Source: Plutella xylostella (lineage: Eukaryota; Arthropoda; Insecta; Lepidoptera; Plutellidae). From it: a stretch of DNA of 64,000 nucleotides. The notes beneath the pieces were generated by a model, which saw only the letters and a program-made list of their open reading frames with translations, was not told the origin of the DNA and ran no database searches. The position numbers and the translations under genes were made by a program. Numbering within the stretch: position 1 is the first letter of the stretch; the number at the start of each line of letters is the position of its first letter. Positions 35,490-45,338 of this stretch are shown in pieces. The stretch is from contig NC_064002.1 in NCBI RefSeq assembly GCF_932276165.1, positions 372,001-436,000 of the forward strand, read 5' to 3'.

Positions 35490-35880
35490 AGTCCTAAACG
35501 GAAAAAGCTAGCTTAATGACGCCGTCTGCAGTTAAAGTAGGTACATTAAAGTATATTAAAAAATCTTTCTTTTAAATTAGACGGTCGAATGGCGTAGTGG
35601 TTAGTGGCCCTGACTGCTATGCCGAAGGTCCCGGGTTCGATTCCCGGCTGGGGCAGATATTTGTTTAAAGACTGATATTTGTACTCGAGTCTTGGGTGTT
35701 GATATTTATATTTAATATGTATCTATCTATGTATTTGTGTAGATATATCAGCTGTCCGATACCCATAACACAGGCTCTGCCTAGCTTGGGGTCGGATGGC
35801 CGTGTGTGAGATGTCCCCACATATTATTATTATATTATTACCTATATTTAACAGCGCATCAGAATATTACCAACAAAACA
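35490..35880. mobile_element. Family-A MITE (copy 4) interrupted by a SINE
   Basis: The left part (35,490-35,551) has 'tcctaaacggaaaaagctag' and 'cttaatgacgccgtctgca'. The right part (35,850-35,880) has 'cagcgcatcagaatattacc', matching the internal order of the copies at 18.4 and 26.1 kb. The SINE at 35,582-35,840 lies between them, so the MITE was present first and the SINE inserted into it. Confidence 0.6.
35582..35840 (+). mobile_element. tRNA-derived SINE
   Basis: The head looks like a tRNA gene with Pol III control boxes: box A TGGCGTAGTGGTTAGTGG (35,590-35,607) and box B GGTTCGATTCC (about 35,634-35,644). It lacks a clean cloverleaf. An unrelated body follows ('gtactcgagtcttgggtgt', 'gtgtagatatatcagctgtc', 'gcctagcttggggtcgg'), ending in an ATT-rich tail. 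A body fragment at 34,850-34,943 shows that it is repeated. It is therefore a SINE, not a functional tRNA. Confidence 0.8.
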
Positions 35881-37148
35881 GGAAAGAGGTACATATTTCG
35901 TATTTTTTTTAGTTTATTTCTTTAGGTTGTAAAACATGCATTTGTATTGTTTATCTTTTACCAAAATCCAGTAATTACGTAGGTATAAATATACTTACAT
36001 ACGTTCTTACGCAGGTACCAACGTTCCAAAAAAGTTAAAGTAAGTAAACAAAGTTAAATGCAAAGTCTTAACAAGTTGGAATCGGATTTGAGCCGAATTT
36101 GAATAAAACTCGGGCAGACGACGGCACTCCATCGACTTGAGAATAAAATACCCCGAATTTCGTAAATAAACTGCAGGGATTTATTTGCTTTCAGAGGTAA
36201 CAAGGTAGCTAGGAGCTCTTCACAACTTTTACGGCTCGGTCCACAAATGAATGTCTTTGTTAAAAATAGTACCTACAGTGGATAACCTTACTTAAATAGA
36301 CATTCTTGTGTCATAAATCCTATATTAATTAAACCTTGACGCATTCAATCTACTGAAATTAATAATCCCGGTGGGTATGTACCTAATATTGAGGTATTAC
36401 ACGATGGCTACAAAACTACTACACAGGAACAATATCCAATAAAGACGAATCAAAGGTCACTGCACCAGTGGATCTCGTCAATAATAAACCAATTTAGTAT
36501 ATACGGGCGACATGACTGTGGATTATTTGACCGCTTCCACGCATCGTAGCCCGCTAGGCCCGGGAGTATCAAGCTTCGCTTCAGGGTTAAATAATATCCT
36601 ATTTGATTAGACTAAATGTACACTAATACACTCGCAAGCAATGAAAAAGTTCCACGTGTTATTGGCGTTCCAATAAGTACCTATCTACTTAGTTTTATTC
36701 TATTACGTTACTAAAGAAGTGAATTAATTAATTAGGAGTTTTATCTAAGCTTAATTTAGGTTCTAGGAGGCCTTTGTCCAGCAATGGGACACAAAAGTAG
36801 CTACATATAACTACTAGGTTAAATTATTATATTAATGCATTTTTTATGCGAGGTAAATTAAATAGTACCTTACCTGTTAAACATCACCCACATAAGTACT
36901 TACTCGTTTTTGAGATAATGTGTAAATTGTGATAGTGAAAGGCCGAGATAAATATTACGGAACCACTATCTATCGTATTTGAGTAGCGTCACACACAAAC
37001 TCAGTGACTCACTTCGCATTTGTAAGGTTTCCTCTCATTCAAAGTTCGGGGAACACAAACGTTGAACGTGTGTTCTGTGCTTTTTATAGCTCAGTATTAA
37101 ATAAGTATTGTAATTATTCGTTTACGAACACTGTAAACAAGTTTAGTA
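35881..37148. other. Non-coding region upstream of the sulfotransferase
   Basis: No exon is recognised. The left terminus of a family-A MITE (CACTCGCAAGCAATGAAAAA) lies at 36,629. A LINE-tail remnant 'aggcctttgtccagcaatgg' lies at about 36,768. A TTTATAG sequence at about 37,083 is a possible weak TATA element for the gene starting at 37,149. Confidence 0.45.
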
Positions 37149-40100
37149 ATGGAACTGGAACCACTGAAGTGTGAAAAATTGCCAGAGAAGGACAGGGAAC
37201 GAGTGCGAAATCTGTATTGCCGACAAAGTGAGTTTATTTAGTTTAAGTAACCTATTTACAATAAAATTAAGTTATCCCATGTACATATTTCACTATCATC
37301 GGTTCATTCGTATGGCCTGTATGGGAGCTACGCTACCACAGACACGTTGAACTTATAAAACCCCTCTTTTTCAGTCGAGGCTTTAGCTATACAGACTTTC
37401 CAAAGTGCAACTTCTTGAAGGAAACTTTTGATCTCTATTTAACCTGCCAAGCATTATCTAGATGTATTTTTATTTAATACGTATTTTATTGCATAAAGCA
37501 TAAGAATTACAATTAATTAATGCGCTTTTTAGGTTGGAACTTCATAGCATCAACCGGTTAGACTGGATTGTCATTATATTTACGTGTGCTAGCTCCTATA
37601 TCTCTCTAAAACCAACTAAGTATACAAACTGTATAAATTGTGAAAATTGCAATTAAGTAATTTAACACTGAAACTTAACCAGGGCAAGTTTCCACCATCT
37701 CGGATTTCCATCATCTATTCGCTACAAAATATACAAGGTAGGTCATCCGGTGGCGGAAAACTCTGCGGTTTGAATAGGCCCTAATTCCTTATATCTTCAC
37801 CCCGCAGGTATGCCGAGTGACCTGATGCTGGTGGGAGACGGGCGCTACTGCATGATCGAGCACTCTTACAAGGAGCTGGAGCGCCGCAGTCTGCGCCTCC
37901 GCCCTGACGACGTGTGGATCGGGGGGTTCGCCAGATCAGGTACAGTAGCCGACCCTTAAATTTGTTTCTGTCATGCTTTGACTGCACCGTATACAGGAAG
38001 AAATAATAAATATCTATCTGAAGATTGAAAGGTTGTGATTGGTATAAATAGTGAGGTGCACGAAAGAATACTTTGCGGCACCGCACCGCAGAGATTTCGC
38101 CGTGCGATTTTGATAGTCAAATAGCAATATTGCAAGTCCTTGTCACAGAAGTAGGTAAAAGACGAATGGTATGGCTATTGGCTATATTAATAACAATGGT
38201 ATTTGCGAGTAACCAAGCCAATATAAAGCCAACATGATAGATATTACAGTCAGCTTCAGAAATCTTTAGGTAATTCACAACAAACAGTTTCAATTTTGTA
38301 AAACATGTTTGTGATGTACTTCATGGTTTTATTTTATGGCTCATTTCTATGTGTATTTTTTCAGGCACCCACTGGCTGGCGGAGCTGACCTGGCTGGTCA
38401 CCAACAATCTGGATGTAGATGCAGCTCTGAATGAGCCTTTCGTCAATAGAGTACATTACTACGAGTAAGTATATTTCACATACATTTCACACTCACGATC
38501 AATTTAATAGTTGCACTTACAAACTGTTGACTGCAAATTACCCCTTTTTTAACATTTAACTTAGAATTTGATTAAAACATTTTAAATTTTACTTTGTAAT
38601 ATTCTGGTGCGCTGTTGTACTTCAATATTGCAGACGGCGTCATTTGGCTAATATTTTCCGAAGCATTCAAAACCAACAATAACACACCTAACTCCACCAC
38701 AATTCCCTCAACTCCAGCTACGGCCGCCCGCGCTCGTACTTCGAAGGCCTGTGCTCCCCCCGCTACCTGCAGACCCACCTGGCCCCCTCCCTCCTCCCCC
38801 CGCGCCTGCTGGACTCCTGCCGTGTGGTGTACGTCATCAGGGACCCCCGCGACGTGCTGGTCTCCTGCTACCACTTCTTCAGCAGTCACACGGATGTCGG
38901 CTTCTTGGGGGACTTGAAGCAGTTTTATGAGCTGTTCAAGGAGGGTTATGGTGAGTACCTATTCTGTAGAAAAAAATATAACCATCTATAAAAACTGCGT
39001 CACATTTATTTTGACTATCAATAAAAACTGCGTTGAAATACCTACTCAAATGTTTGTTGGTTGTTTTCAGTGGTTTACACTCCATACTTCACATACTTGA
39101 AGGAGTTCCTGGCCCAAAAGCACCATCAGAATCTCTTAATCTTGTTTTATGAAGACATGAAAAAGGTAAATTGATTTCCTGTTTTATAAACTGATTTATA
39201 AAGGTGTGGTAAGGATTGCATTATGATTGATCAGCTTCAGATTACATCTAGAGGCAAGAAGAAACTAAAGAGACTGATGCCACCGAGTGGTGGTCTACCG
39301 TATGTCACTGCAACTAAAACTACTGTATACTGTACTGTGTGTATGAGATAGCTTAGATGGTTAAAAAAATATCCTGTAACATAAATTTTCCATCTTCCAG
39401 GATATAAAGACGGCAGCTAAGCAAGTGGCAGAGTTCTTCCACCGAGACTACACAGACGAGCAGCTGGACCGGATCTGCGAACACCTGGACATCTCCACCA
39501 TGAAGCAGAACAAGGCTATCAACAGCTCCGACGTGTTGGGGGATAAGGGAGATGAGATGGTTAGGAAAGGTGCGTACGAAATTATAGATGTACTTATTTG
39601 ATCATTTGACAGAAATTGAAAACGGCCGACGACGCATAAACTTTGCATTGATAGAAATCTGAAGTACAGTTCCCCAAAATTGATAATGCACATAGAAATC
39701 TTCGTCATTGTTCGGCAACGGTCGTATTCCCGAGCGTTAGAAAACTATTATGTATTTAGAGTGGTTAAGTGCATTTTCTTCATGAAATTTTAGTAGAATT
39801 ATGTAATTGGTGCTAAAAGAGATAATTGATTTATCAGTAACGAAATTTGATTCGATAATTCATAATATTCCATAATATTAAAATTTACTTCTAAAATGTT
39901 ACAGTAGGTACTTTTCAAGTGTCTTACTGAAAGCTGATGTAAAGATGGATGAAAGAAGGTTTGAATAACACAAGGTTTATATTATAAGGAGAAATGGATT
40001 TCAAACACAGGTTTATATTAAAATTTTTAAATCTTAGTTCAAAAGTATTTACAGCACTGATTATTTGACATAAAAAAAAATGTTTACATTAAAATCTCAG

Positions 40101-40930
40101 TTCAAAAGTATTTACAGCGCTGATCATTCACAATAATATTACAATTACAAACTTGGTCTTTTGGGTGTGGCTTTATTGGCAAAGTGAATTCTATCAATGT
40201 GACGTATATTTTATTCTTAAATGTGCCTCATAATATGGCATCGTCAAAAATAATTAAAGTTGAAATTAAATTCACATTTGAAAAAAATAACAAGAACGAT
40301 GTGTAATTGCAGCTCTTTATAGTTCCACAAAAGTAATACTGATCTTGACCTGGAGACCCTTGACTGATCGGTGACAGCCACCGACCGCCCAAATTGTTTT
40401 CGATTATGTGTCACATGATATTGACTACTATTTCTTTCGAACAAGGATCAAAATGCAAGTGCTCTTACGATTCAATGATTCGGTTGTTTCCGGGAATACG
40501 ACAGTTTGCGAAGATTTGCATGCGCATTATTAATATGGGAGAACTGTACCTACCTACGAAGCAATAATTTAGTAAGGGGTTTCATAAATATGCCATAAAA
40601 CATAGAACAACGCGGACTCGGGTGTCCATACAATAAGTCAACGCCATACTAGGAGAGATATCGTATTACAATCATTCCACCTTTGTAGCTTTGTTGCAAG
40701 TTGCTATAATGAAACTTTTACATAATTTTATGCAGAATTGCAGTACGGGGTGGTGCCATACTTTATATTGGTATCATTATAGAATTGAACGTAAACAAAT
40801 GATTAATGTTTTAGGTGAAGCCGGTGCCTGGCGGGAAGAATTCGACGAGTTCATGATAAAAGATGCGGAAAAATGGCTAGCCGAGAACTTTCAAGATACA
40901 GATTGTAAACAAAGATATGTGAATCAATAA
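37149..40930 (+). CDS. Cytosolic sulfotransferase, 7 exons, 307 aa
   Basis: Transfers sulfate from PAPS to small hydroxylated substrates (steroids, phenols, xenobiotics) in the cytosol. Coding exons: 37149-37227, 37808-37939, 38365-38464, 38718-38950, 39071-39165, 39401-39569, 40815-40930. All use GT-AG sites and the frame stays open to TAA at 40,928, giving a normal family length. Motifs: the 5'-phosphosulfate loop as ARSGTHW (68-74, usually PKSGTTW); the catalytic His 124 in QTHL (usually KTHL); VIRDPRDVLVSCYHF with Arg145 and Ser153 for the 3'-phosphate; and a C-terminal RKGEAGAW (268-275, usually RKGxxGDW). There is no signal peptide or membrane span. Intron 6 carries an 880-bp TA-flanked foldback element. 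A poly(A) signal lies at 40,975. The next gene is tail-to-tail, 214 bp away. Substrate cannot be told from sequence. The altered loop and KTH residues are discussed in the findings. Confidence 0.92.
39667..40546. mobile_element. TA-flanked foldback element in sulfotransferase intron 6
   Basis: The left end CAGTTCCCCAAAATTGATAA and the right end 'attaatatgggagaactg' are imperfect inverted repeats, flanked by TA (39,665-39,666 and 40,547-40,548). About 60 bases into each arm the CCCGAGCGTT / CCGGGAATACGAC blocks still correspond. The interior has a direct repeat of about 50 bp ('cagttcaaaagtatttacag', 40,030-40,065 and 40,090-40,125). A reversed copy of its left 200 bp lies in the hAT element of the next gene (42,120-42,325). 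A Tc1/mariner-type non-autonomous element is likely. Confidence 0.65.
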
Positions 40931-41144
40931 ACATTCTTTTGTTTATTATTGTTACAAACAAATGTTAATTTTTAAATAAAAAATACTGAATTGCTATACA
41001 AACTCCAGAAAACCATCACCTAAGCTAAATAACTTTACTTTCTTGAAAAAGACAAAGGATCTGGTCGCTCATGTTCCTTCAATGTAGGTATATTAGGCAC
41101 GATACGATATTCATCAGTACAGCTATGAATAAACAATCTACCAT

Positions 41145-44100
41145 TCACAAATACCCATACTCCGAGAAGCTAGCCCACAAATCCCTGACCCTCTTCTTCA
41201 TCCTCTCACTCGTGTCATCCTGTATCTTGTCCAGACTGAGTACATCGCCGGCCTCCACCAACTTCTGAAGACTCTCCTCGGTGGCCGAACCGGCGTCGAT
41301 GACGTCTTCTGACCCTCGCACCAGTACTCCCGTGAACGCGAGGCAGAGGCCGAAGGCATACCTGCCGTATCTGGAATGGGATCAATTGTTGAGTTATTGC
41401 TTTGTGTACAGTTTGATCTTAGTTTTGTTGGGTGATTAGTACCTACTCTATGTTTCTGTAGGCACATCTCAGTGGCGGATTTACCTATAGGCCAAAAAGG
41501 CCAGTGCCTAGGGCGGCAGATTTAGAGGGGCGGCAAATTTAGCAAAAAAAAATACAGACTTTTTAATGATAAATTTACGAGTACACAATAGGGCATGCAA
41601 TACCGCAATACCGGTATTGCGTAATACCGGGATCCCGGACAAAATCCACGCTTTTTTCAATACCGGCATTGAAAGTTAATACCGGTATTGAAGTAATACC
41701 GGAATCGGACATTTTTTAGGCTATAAATCAAGCGATTAAGATATAGTTAGCCTTGTGCTCCTATATACTATGAAAGTGCAAGTTTTCAACCGTTACATGT
41801 ATGCAGTTTTTGGCCTTTGGAAACCTACTTGTTGTCCATGCGTTCTAAAAATTTAACTCTAATACTCAATTCTCGTAAAAAATATTACATAATACAGAAT
41901 TTGATTGCTTTTTCTTGTTGTATTTTGCCCTATACGACCTTTAAACAAAATATATGCCATTTATAACAAGGAAGTCTAATACCCGTATTAATACCGGGAT
42001 CCCGGTATTGAGTTCTAATACCGGAACTCAATACCGGTATTGAAAATATTACCGGTATTGCATGCCCTAGTACACAATCTATAGGTATATAAATAAACGC
42101 ACAGTAATATAAATAAAATAAAATAATATTATGAATTATCGAATCAAATTTCGTTACTGATAAATCAATATCTCTTTTAGCACCAAACACATAATTCTAC
42201 TAAAATTACATGAAGAAAATGCACTTAACCACTCTAAATACATATCGTTTTCTAACGCTCGGGAATATGACCGTTTCCGAACAATGACGAAGATTTCTAT
42301 GTGCATTATCAATTTTGGGGAACTGTAATAATAGTTTAAGAGATTCTTGGTACGCGGCAGTTATTCAGACTTTGAAATCAATCAAAGATGATATTTACTG
42401 AAAAGCCTGTAACGCGACAAGAACCGGCGGGAATACTCTCGAATTTGGAGAAACTGGAAATGGAGGTAATGGTTGTTGTGTGGAATTTTGTCCGTACTAC
42501 ATCAGTGATATTTTTTATATATTTTTTGGACCAAACATTTAGCCACCAGGGGGGGACACTTAAGTCTATGAAGAATTTGCACTTTGAAGCTTAATATTTC
42601 GTAAACCAATCACTGAATCAAAAAATGGTTTGAGCAGAACTTTAATATTTACACATTAAACCACACCAACGAAAAAATTCATCCCCTTTTTACGTGTATG
42701 GAAGGTACCCCAAAATATTATTTTTTTCAATATTTTATTATACCACTTTGTCGAGGCCGTAATAAATGATGATGGGCACAAATCTATGGAAGCTGGGACC
42801 AGCACCAATAGAAATATGAGTGATAAGTCGTTGAAAATGTATTTTTTTGCAAAATATAACCGAAGCGCTAGTCCTGATTTACTGCCCAATTCGAATAATC
42901 GTACCTTGAAAGTTTTTATATTTTATTTCTGTAGTTTTAATGTTTTTGTTATTTTTTCACATTCATTTTTAATTTTTCAGCAACATTATACAGATTTGTC
43001 GTCATAATATTTGTTTTTCTCACTTCGAAAGAGCTATCCAACTATGTATCTCATCTGTATTGGACATAGGTCCCAAAACGCCCATCTGTAACCCCCATCT
43101 CCAACCCCCATTTTGTATATCTTTGCGAAATGTCAGTTTGATATCTTTACCCGTTTCTGAGAAAAAGGGTGGTGACAGACAGACAGACACCGTCAAAAAA
43201 CAAAGTGATCCTATAAGGGTTCCTTTTTAGGGTTCCGTAGCCAAAATGGCAAAAACGGAACCCTTATAGTTTCGTCATGTCCGTCTGTCCGTCTGTCACA
43301 GCCGATTTACTCGGAAACTATAAGTACTACAGTGATGAAATTTGACAAATTTCATCACTGTAGTACTTTGAATTTTGCTACAAAAATATGACACTAAATA
43401 GTAAAAAAAAGAATTGGGGGTGGGGCCCCCCATACATGTAACTGAGGGATGAAATTTTTTTTTTCGATGTACATACCCGTGTGGGGTATCAATGGAAAGG
43501 TCTTTTAAAATGATATAAAGTTTTCTAAAAAACATTTTTCTTAAAGTGAACGGTTTTTGAGATATCAGCTCTCAAAGTCGTAAAAAGTATGTCCCCCCCC
43601 CCTCTATTTTTATAACTACGGGGTATAAAATTCTAAAAAAAATAGAGGTGATGCATGCTAATTAACTCTTTCAACGATTTTTGGTTTGATCAAAGTATCT
43701 CTTATAGTTTTTGAGATAGGTTGATTTAACTGTAATTTTGCTGCTACGGAACCCTTTGTGCGCGAGCCCGACTCGCACTTGGCCGGTTTTTTTCTTTTGA
43801 GGTACGGAACCTTAAAAAATATTTGATGAAGCATCTGAAGAAGTTGGTGACAGACAGATAGAAATATAATTAAGTTCACAATCATACTAATAACGGGATT
43901 AAACTAAAGAATTGAATTTCAGAACTCAGTAGGGGCGGCAAAAACTGAATGGCCTACGGGCGGCAAATTTGTAAATCCGCCACTGGCACATCTACTTTTC
44001 ATCGGTGATGGATGATCCCAAAGTACCTACTTATATACTTAGTTATGTATTCACTTGTGGTACATATTTATTGTTCAACTAAGATCTGAAAAGGAGTATA

Positions 44101-45338
44101 TTTTGAGCTCATAACTATAAAGGATGTAATAAAATATTTAAGACACCTCTTCAAATCAGCATCCAGCTTGTCCCTCGGATACACGAAATTAGCTTTCATG
44201 TTGAAGTTGAAGAGAGACTCCTCAAAGCTCTTGTAGTAGACCTCGAGCCAGTCGAAGTAGTGGCGGCTGCGGGCCTCGTGGTCCGAACAATTGAAGATCG
44301 TGAAGAACACGTCCATGACTGGAGATGAAATCTTCGATACCTGGTAGTCCACCATGATGCAGTCGAGCTTTCCATCCTGTTACAAACATAAACAGTTAGT
44401 GGAAATTTCTTGCCTACTATTGTAGTACTATATCTAATATCTGGTGTTTAGTGACAGATAGTAGGTCTCTCTCTCTCGTAAGTAATAAGATGTTAGTAGT
44501 ATCTCATAATTTATTTTATATAGTTTTAAAATCCAGTATTTACCTCATGTTTGAACATCATATTGTTAGTCCAGCAGTCACCTTGAATAATGACGGCATA
44601 CCTAGAATCCTTCTCCAATTTCTGGAAATCTACAGCACATTTGGTTGCCTGAGAAACCACACCTTTTACTTGATTCCTTTGCTGGTCAGTCTCAAGGAAA
44701 CCCAGTAGTTGTGTTTCCATTTGCTTAAAGTTTTCTTTGAAGAATTCTATTTCATGAAACATGGCCCATACATCGACGAGTTCATTTTTGAATCGATCGA
44801 AAACTTCTGGCTCCTTTTCCCTAAGAACATGAGATAGGGAATGGTATGTTGCAAGTCTTTTTAGAACAGTTACCATTTGATCGTTCGTAAATGAGACCTT
44901 TCGATCCAGCATGTCATGCCCGGTAGCTTTGAGGTCTTCAAGGAGGATAAGCTCATGCGGTGCTTCACTCACTACTCCGTAACATTCTGCGTATTTAACG
45001 AGTTCATCATCCGGGACGCCAGCAGATTTTTGTAGCGCCACCAGCTTGGGCAAGAATTCCTCATACATCGTTATCTCATTAGCAAACAAAATTGGCAACC
45101 CCATCATTTGACGTATTGTTTCAAGGGTTGGGGCTATTTTGGCAATCATAGTCATATTTTTATCGCCTGCGTCGGTAGCTGTAACTCTTTTAACACTCGA
45201 GGAGTAATTATCACCTTTCTTTCCTGCGTCACAACCAGTAACAATAGTTTCGTTACTAAATCCTTGCTTCCGAAGTGCATCTTCAATTGTTTTTTTCTGG
45301 ACCTCACTGAGAGTTTCAATTTCGCCTTGGAACTTCAT
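41145..45338 (-). CDS. Ecdysteroid-kinase-like CHK kinase (EcKL), 416 aa
   Basis: Insect EcKL proteins phosphorylate ecdysteroids or, probably, other small alcohols and toxins in the cytosol. Coding exons (minus strand): 45338-44544, 44376-44147, 41370-41145; phases agree and the stop is TGA at 41,145. The fold is recognisable throughout: a Gly/Ser loop KKGDNYSSSV (40-49), Lys67 in IAKIAP, Glu in FANEITMYEEFLPKL, hinge LLEDL, the catalytic-loop motif IQGDCWTNN (251-259) and the metal-binding VDYQ (274-277, usually IDFQ). The usual HGD of the loop is QGD here (Gln252). Length is normal. The donor of intron 2 is weak (AGAG|GTGTCT). That intron (41,371-44,146) is nearly filled by a hAT transposon. 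A ttgctttcag acceptor at about 45,361 suggests a 5' UTR intron. An AATAAA on this strand lies at 40,942-40,947, inside the neighbour's 3' end. Confidence 0.9.
41589..42069. mobile_element. Nested hAT-like MITE with 8-bp target duplication
   Basis: It starts TAGGGCATGCAATACCG and ends with the reverse-complementary CGGTATTGCATGCCCTA. GTACACAA flanks it exactly on both sides (41,581-41,588 and 42,070-42,077). Both ends are packed with AATACCGGTATTG palindromes. It inserted into the larger hAT element, so it is younger than the host element. Confidence 0.9.
43231..43793. repeat. Interspersed repeat with 'ggttccgta...ggccggttttt' ends
   Basis: It begins 'agggttccgtagccaaaatg', has a (TCCG/TCTG) patch (43,281-43,297), and ends 'gcgcgagcccgactcgcac' then 'ttggccggtttttt'. 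A shortened copy is at 59,488-59,663. Immediately to the left a similar but reversed block (43,060-43,230) ends 'cctataagggttcc', so two copies meet head to head. I recognise the family as common in Lepidoptera but cannot assign its class. Confidence 0.55.

Larger units (their letters stand above)
41470..43985. mobile_element. hAT-type DNA transposon with 8-bp target duplication
   Basis: The termini are perfect 15-bp inverted repeats, CAGTGGCGGATTTAC at 41,470 and its reverse complement ending at 43,985. GCACATCT flanks both sides exactly (41,462-41,469 and 43,986-43,993). Sub-terminal 'gggcggca' blocks occur near both ends. An 8-bp duplication with a CAGTG-type end identifies the hAT superfamily. 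No transposase frame is visible; the 2,516-bp interior is a mosaic of other repeats. The element fills most of the kinase gene's second intron. Confidence 0.9.

Noticed and set aside
35582..35656. Possible tRNA gene
   Set aside because: Box A and box B are present but there is no full cloverleaf. The sequence runs into a repeated body whose second copy lies at 34,850, so it is a SINE head.
38615..38917. Open frame starting in the sulfotransferase region, and an upstream acceptor at 38,633
   Set aside because: The frame gives a Thr/Pro/Ser-rich product unlike the family, and joining exon 3 to 38,634 hits a stop after 16 codons. The acceptor at 38,717 keeps the true frame (YGRPRSYFEG...RVVYVIRDPRD).
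41198..41467. 89-codon minus-strand frame at the EcKL 3' exon
   Set aside because: The other phase (YGRYAFGLCLAFTG...) continues the kinase from exon 2 with correct splice phase. This frame is an overlap.
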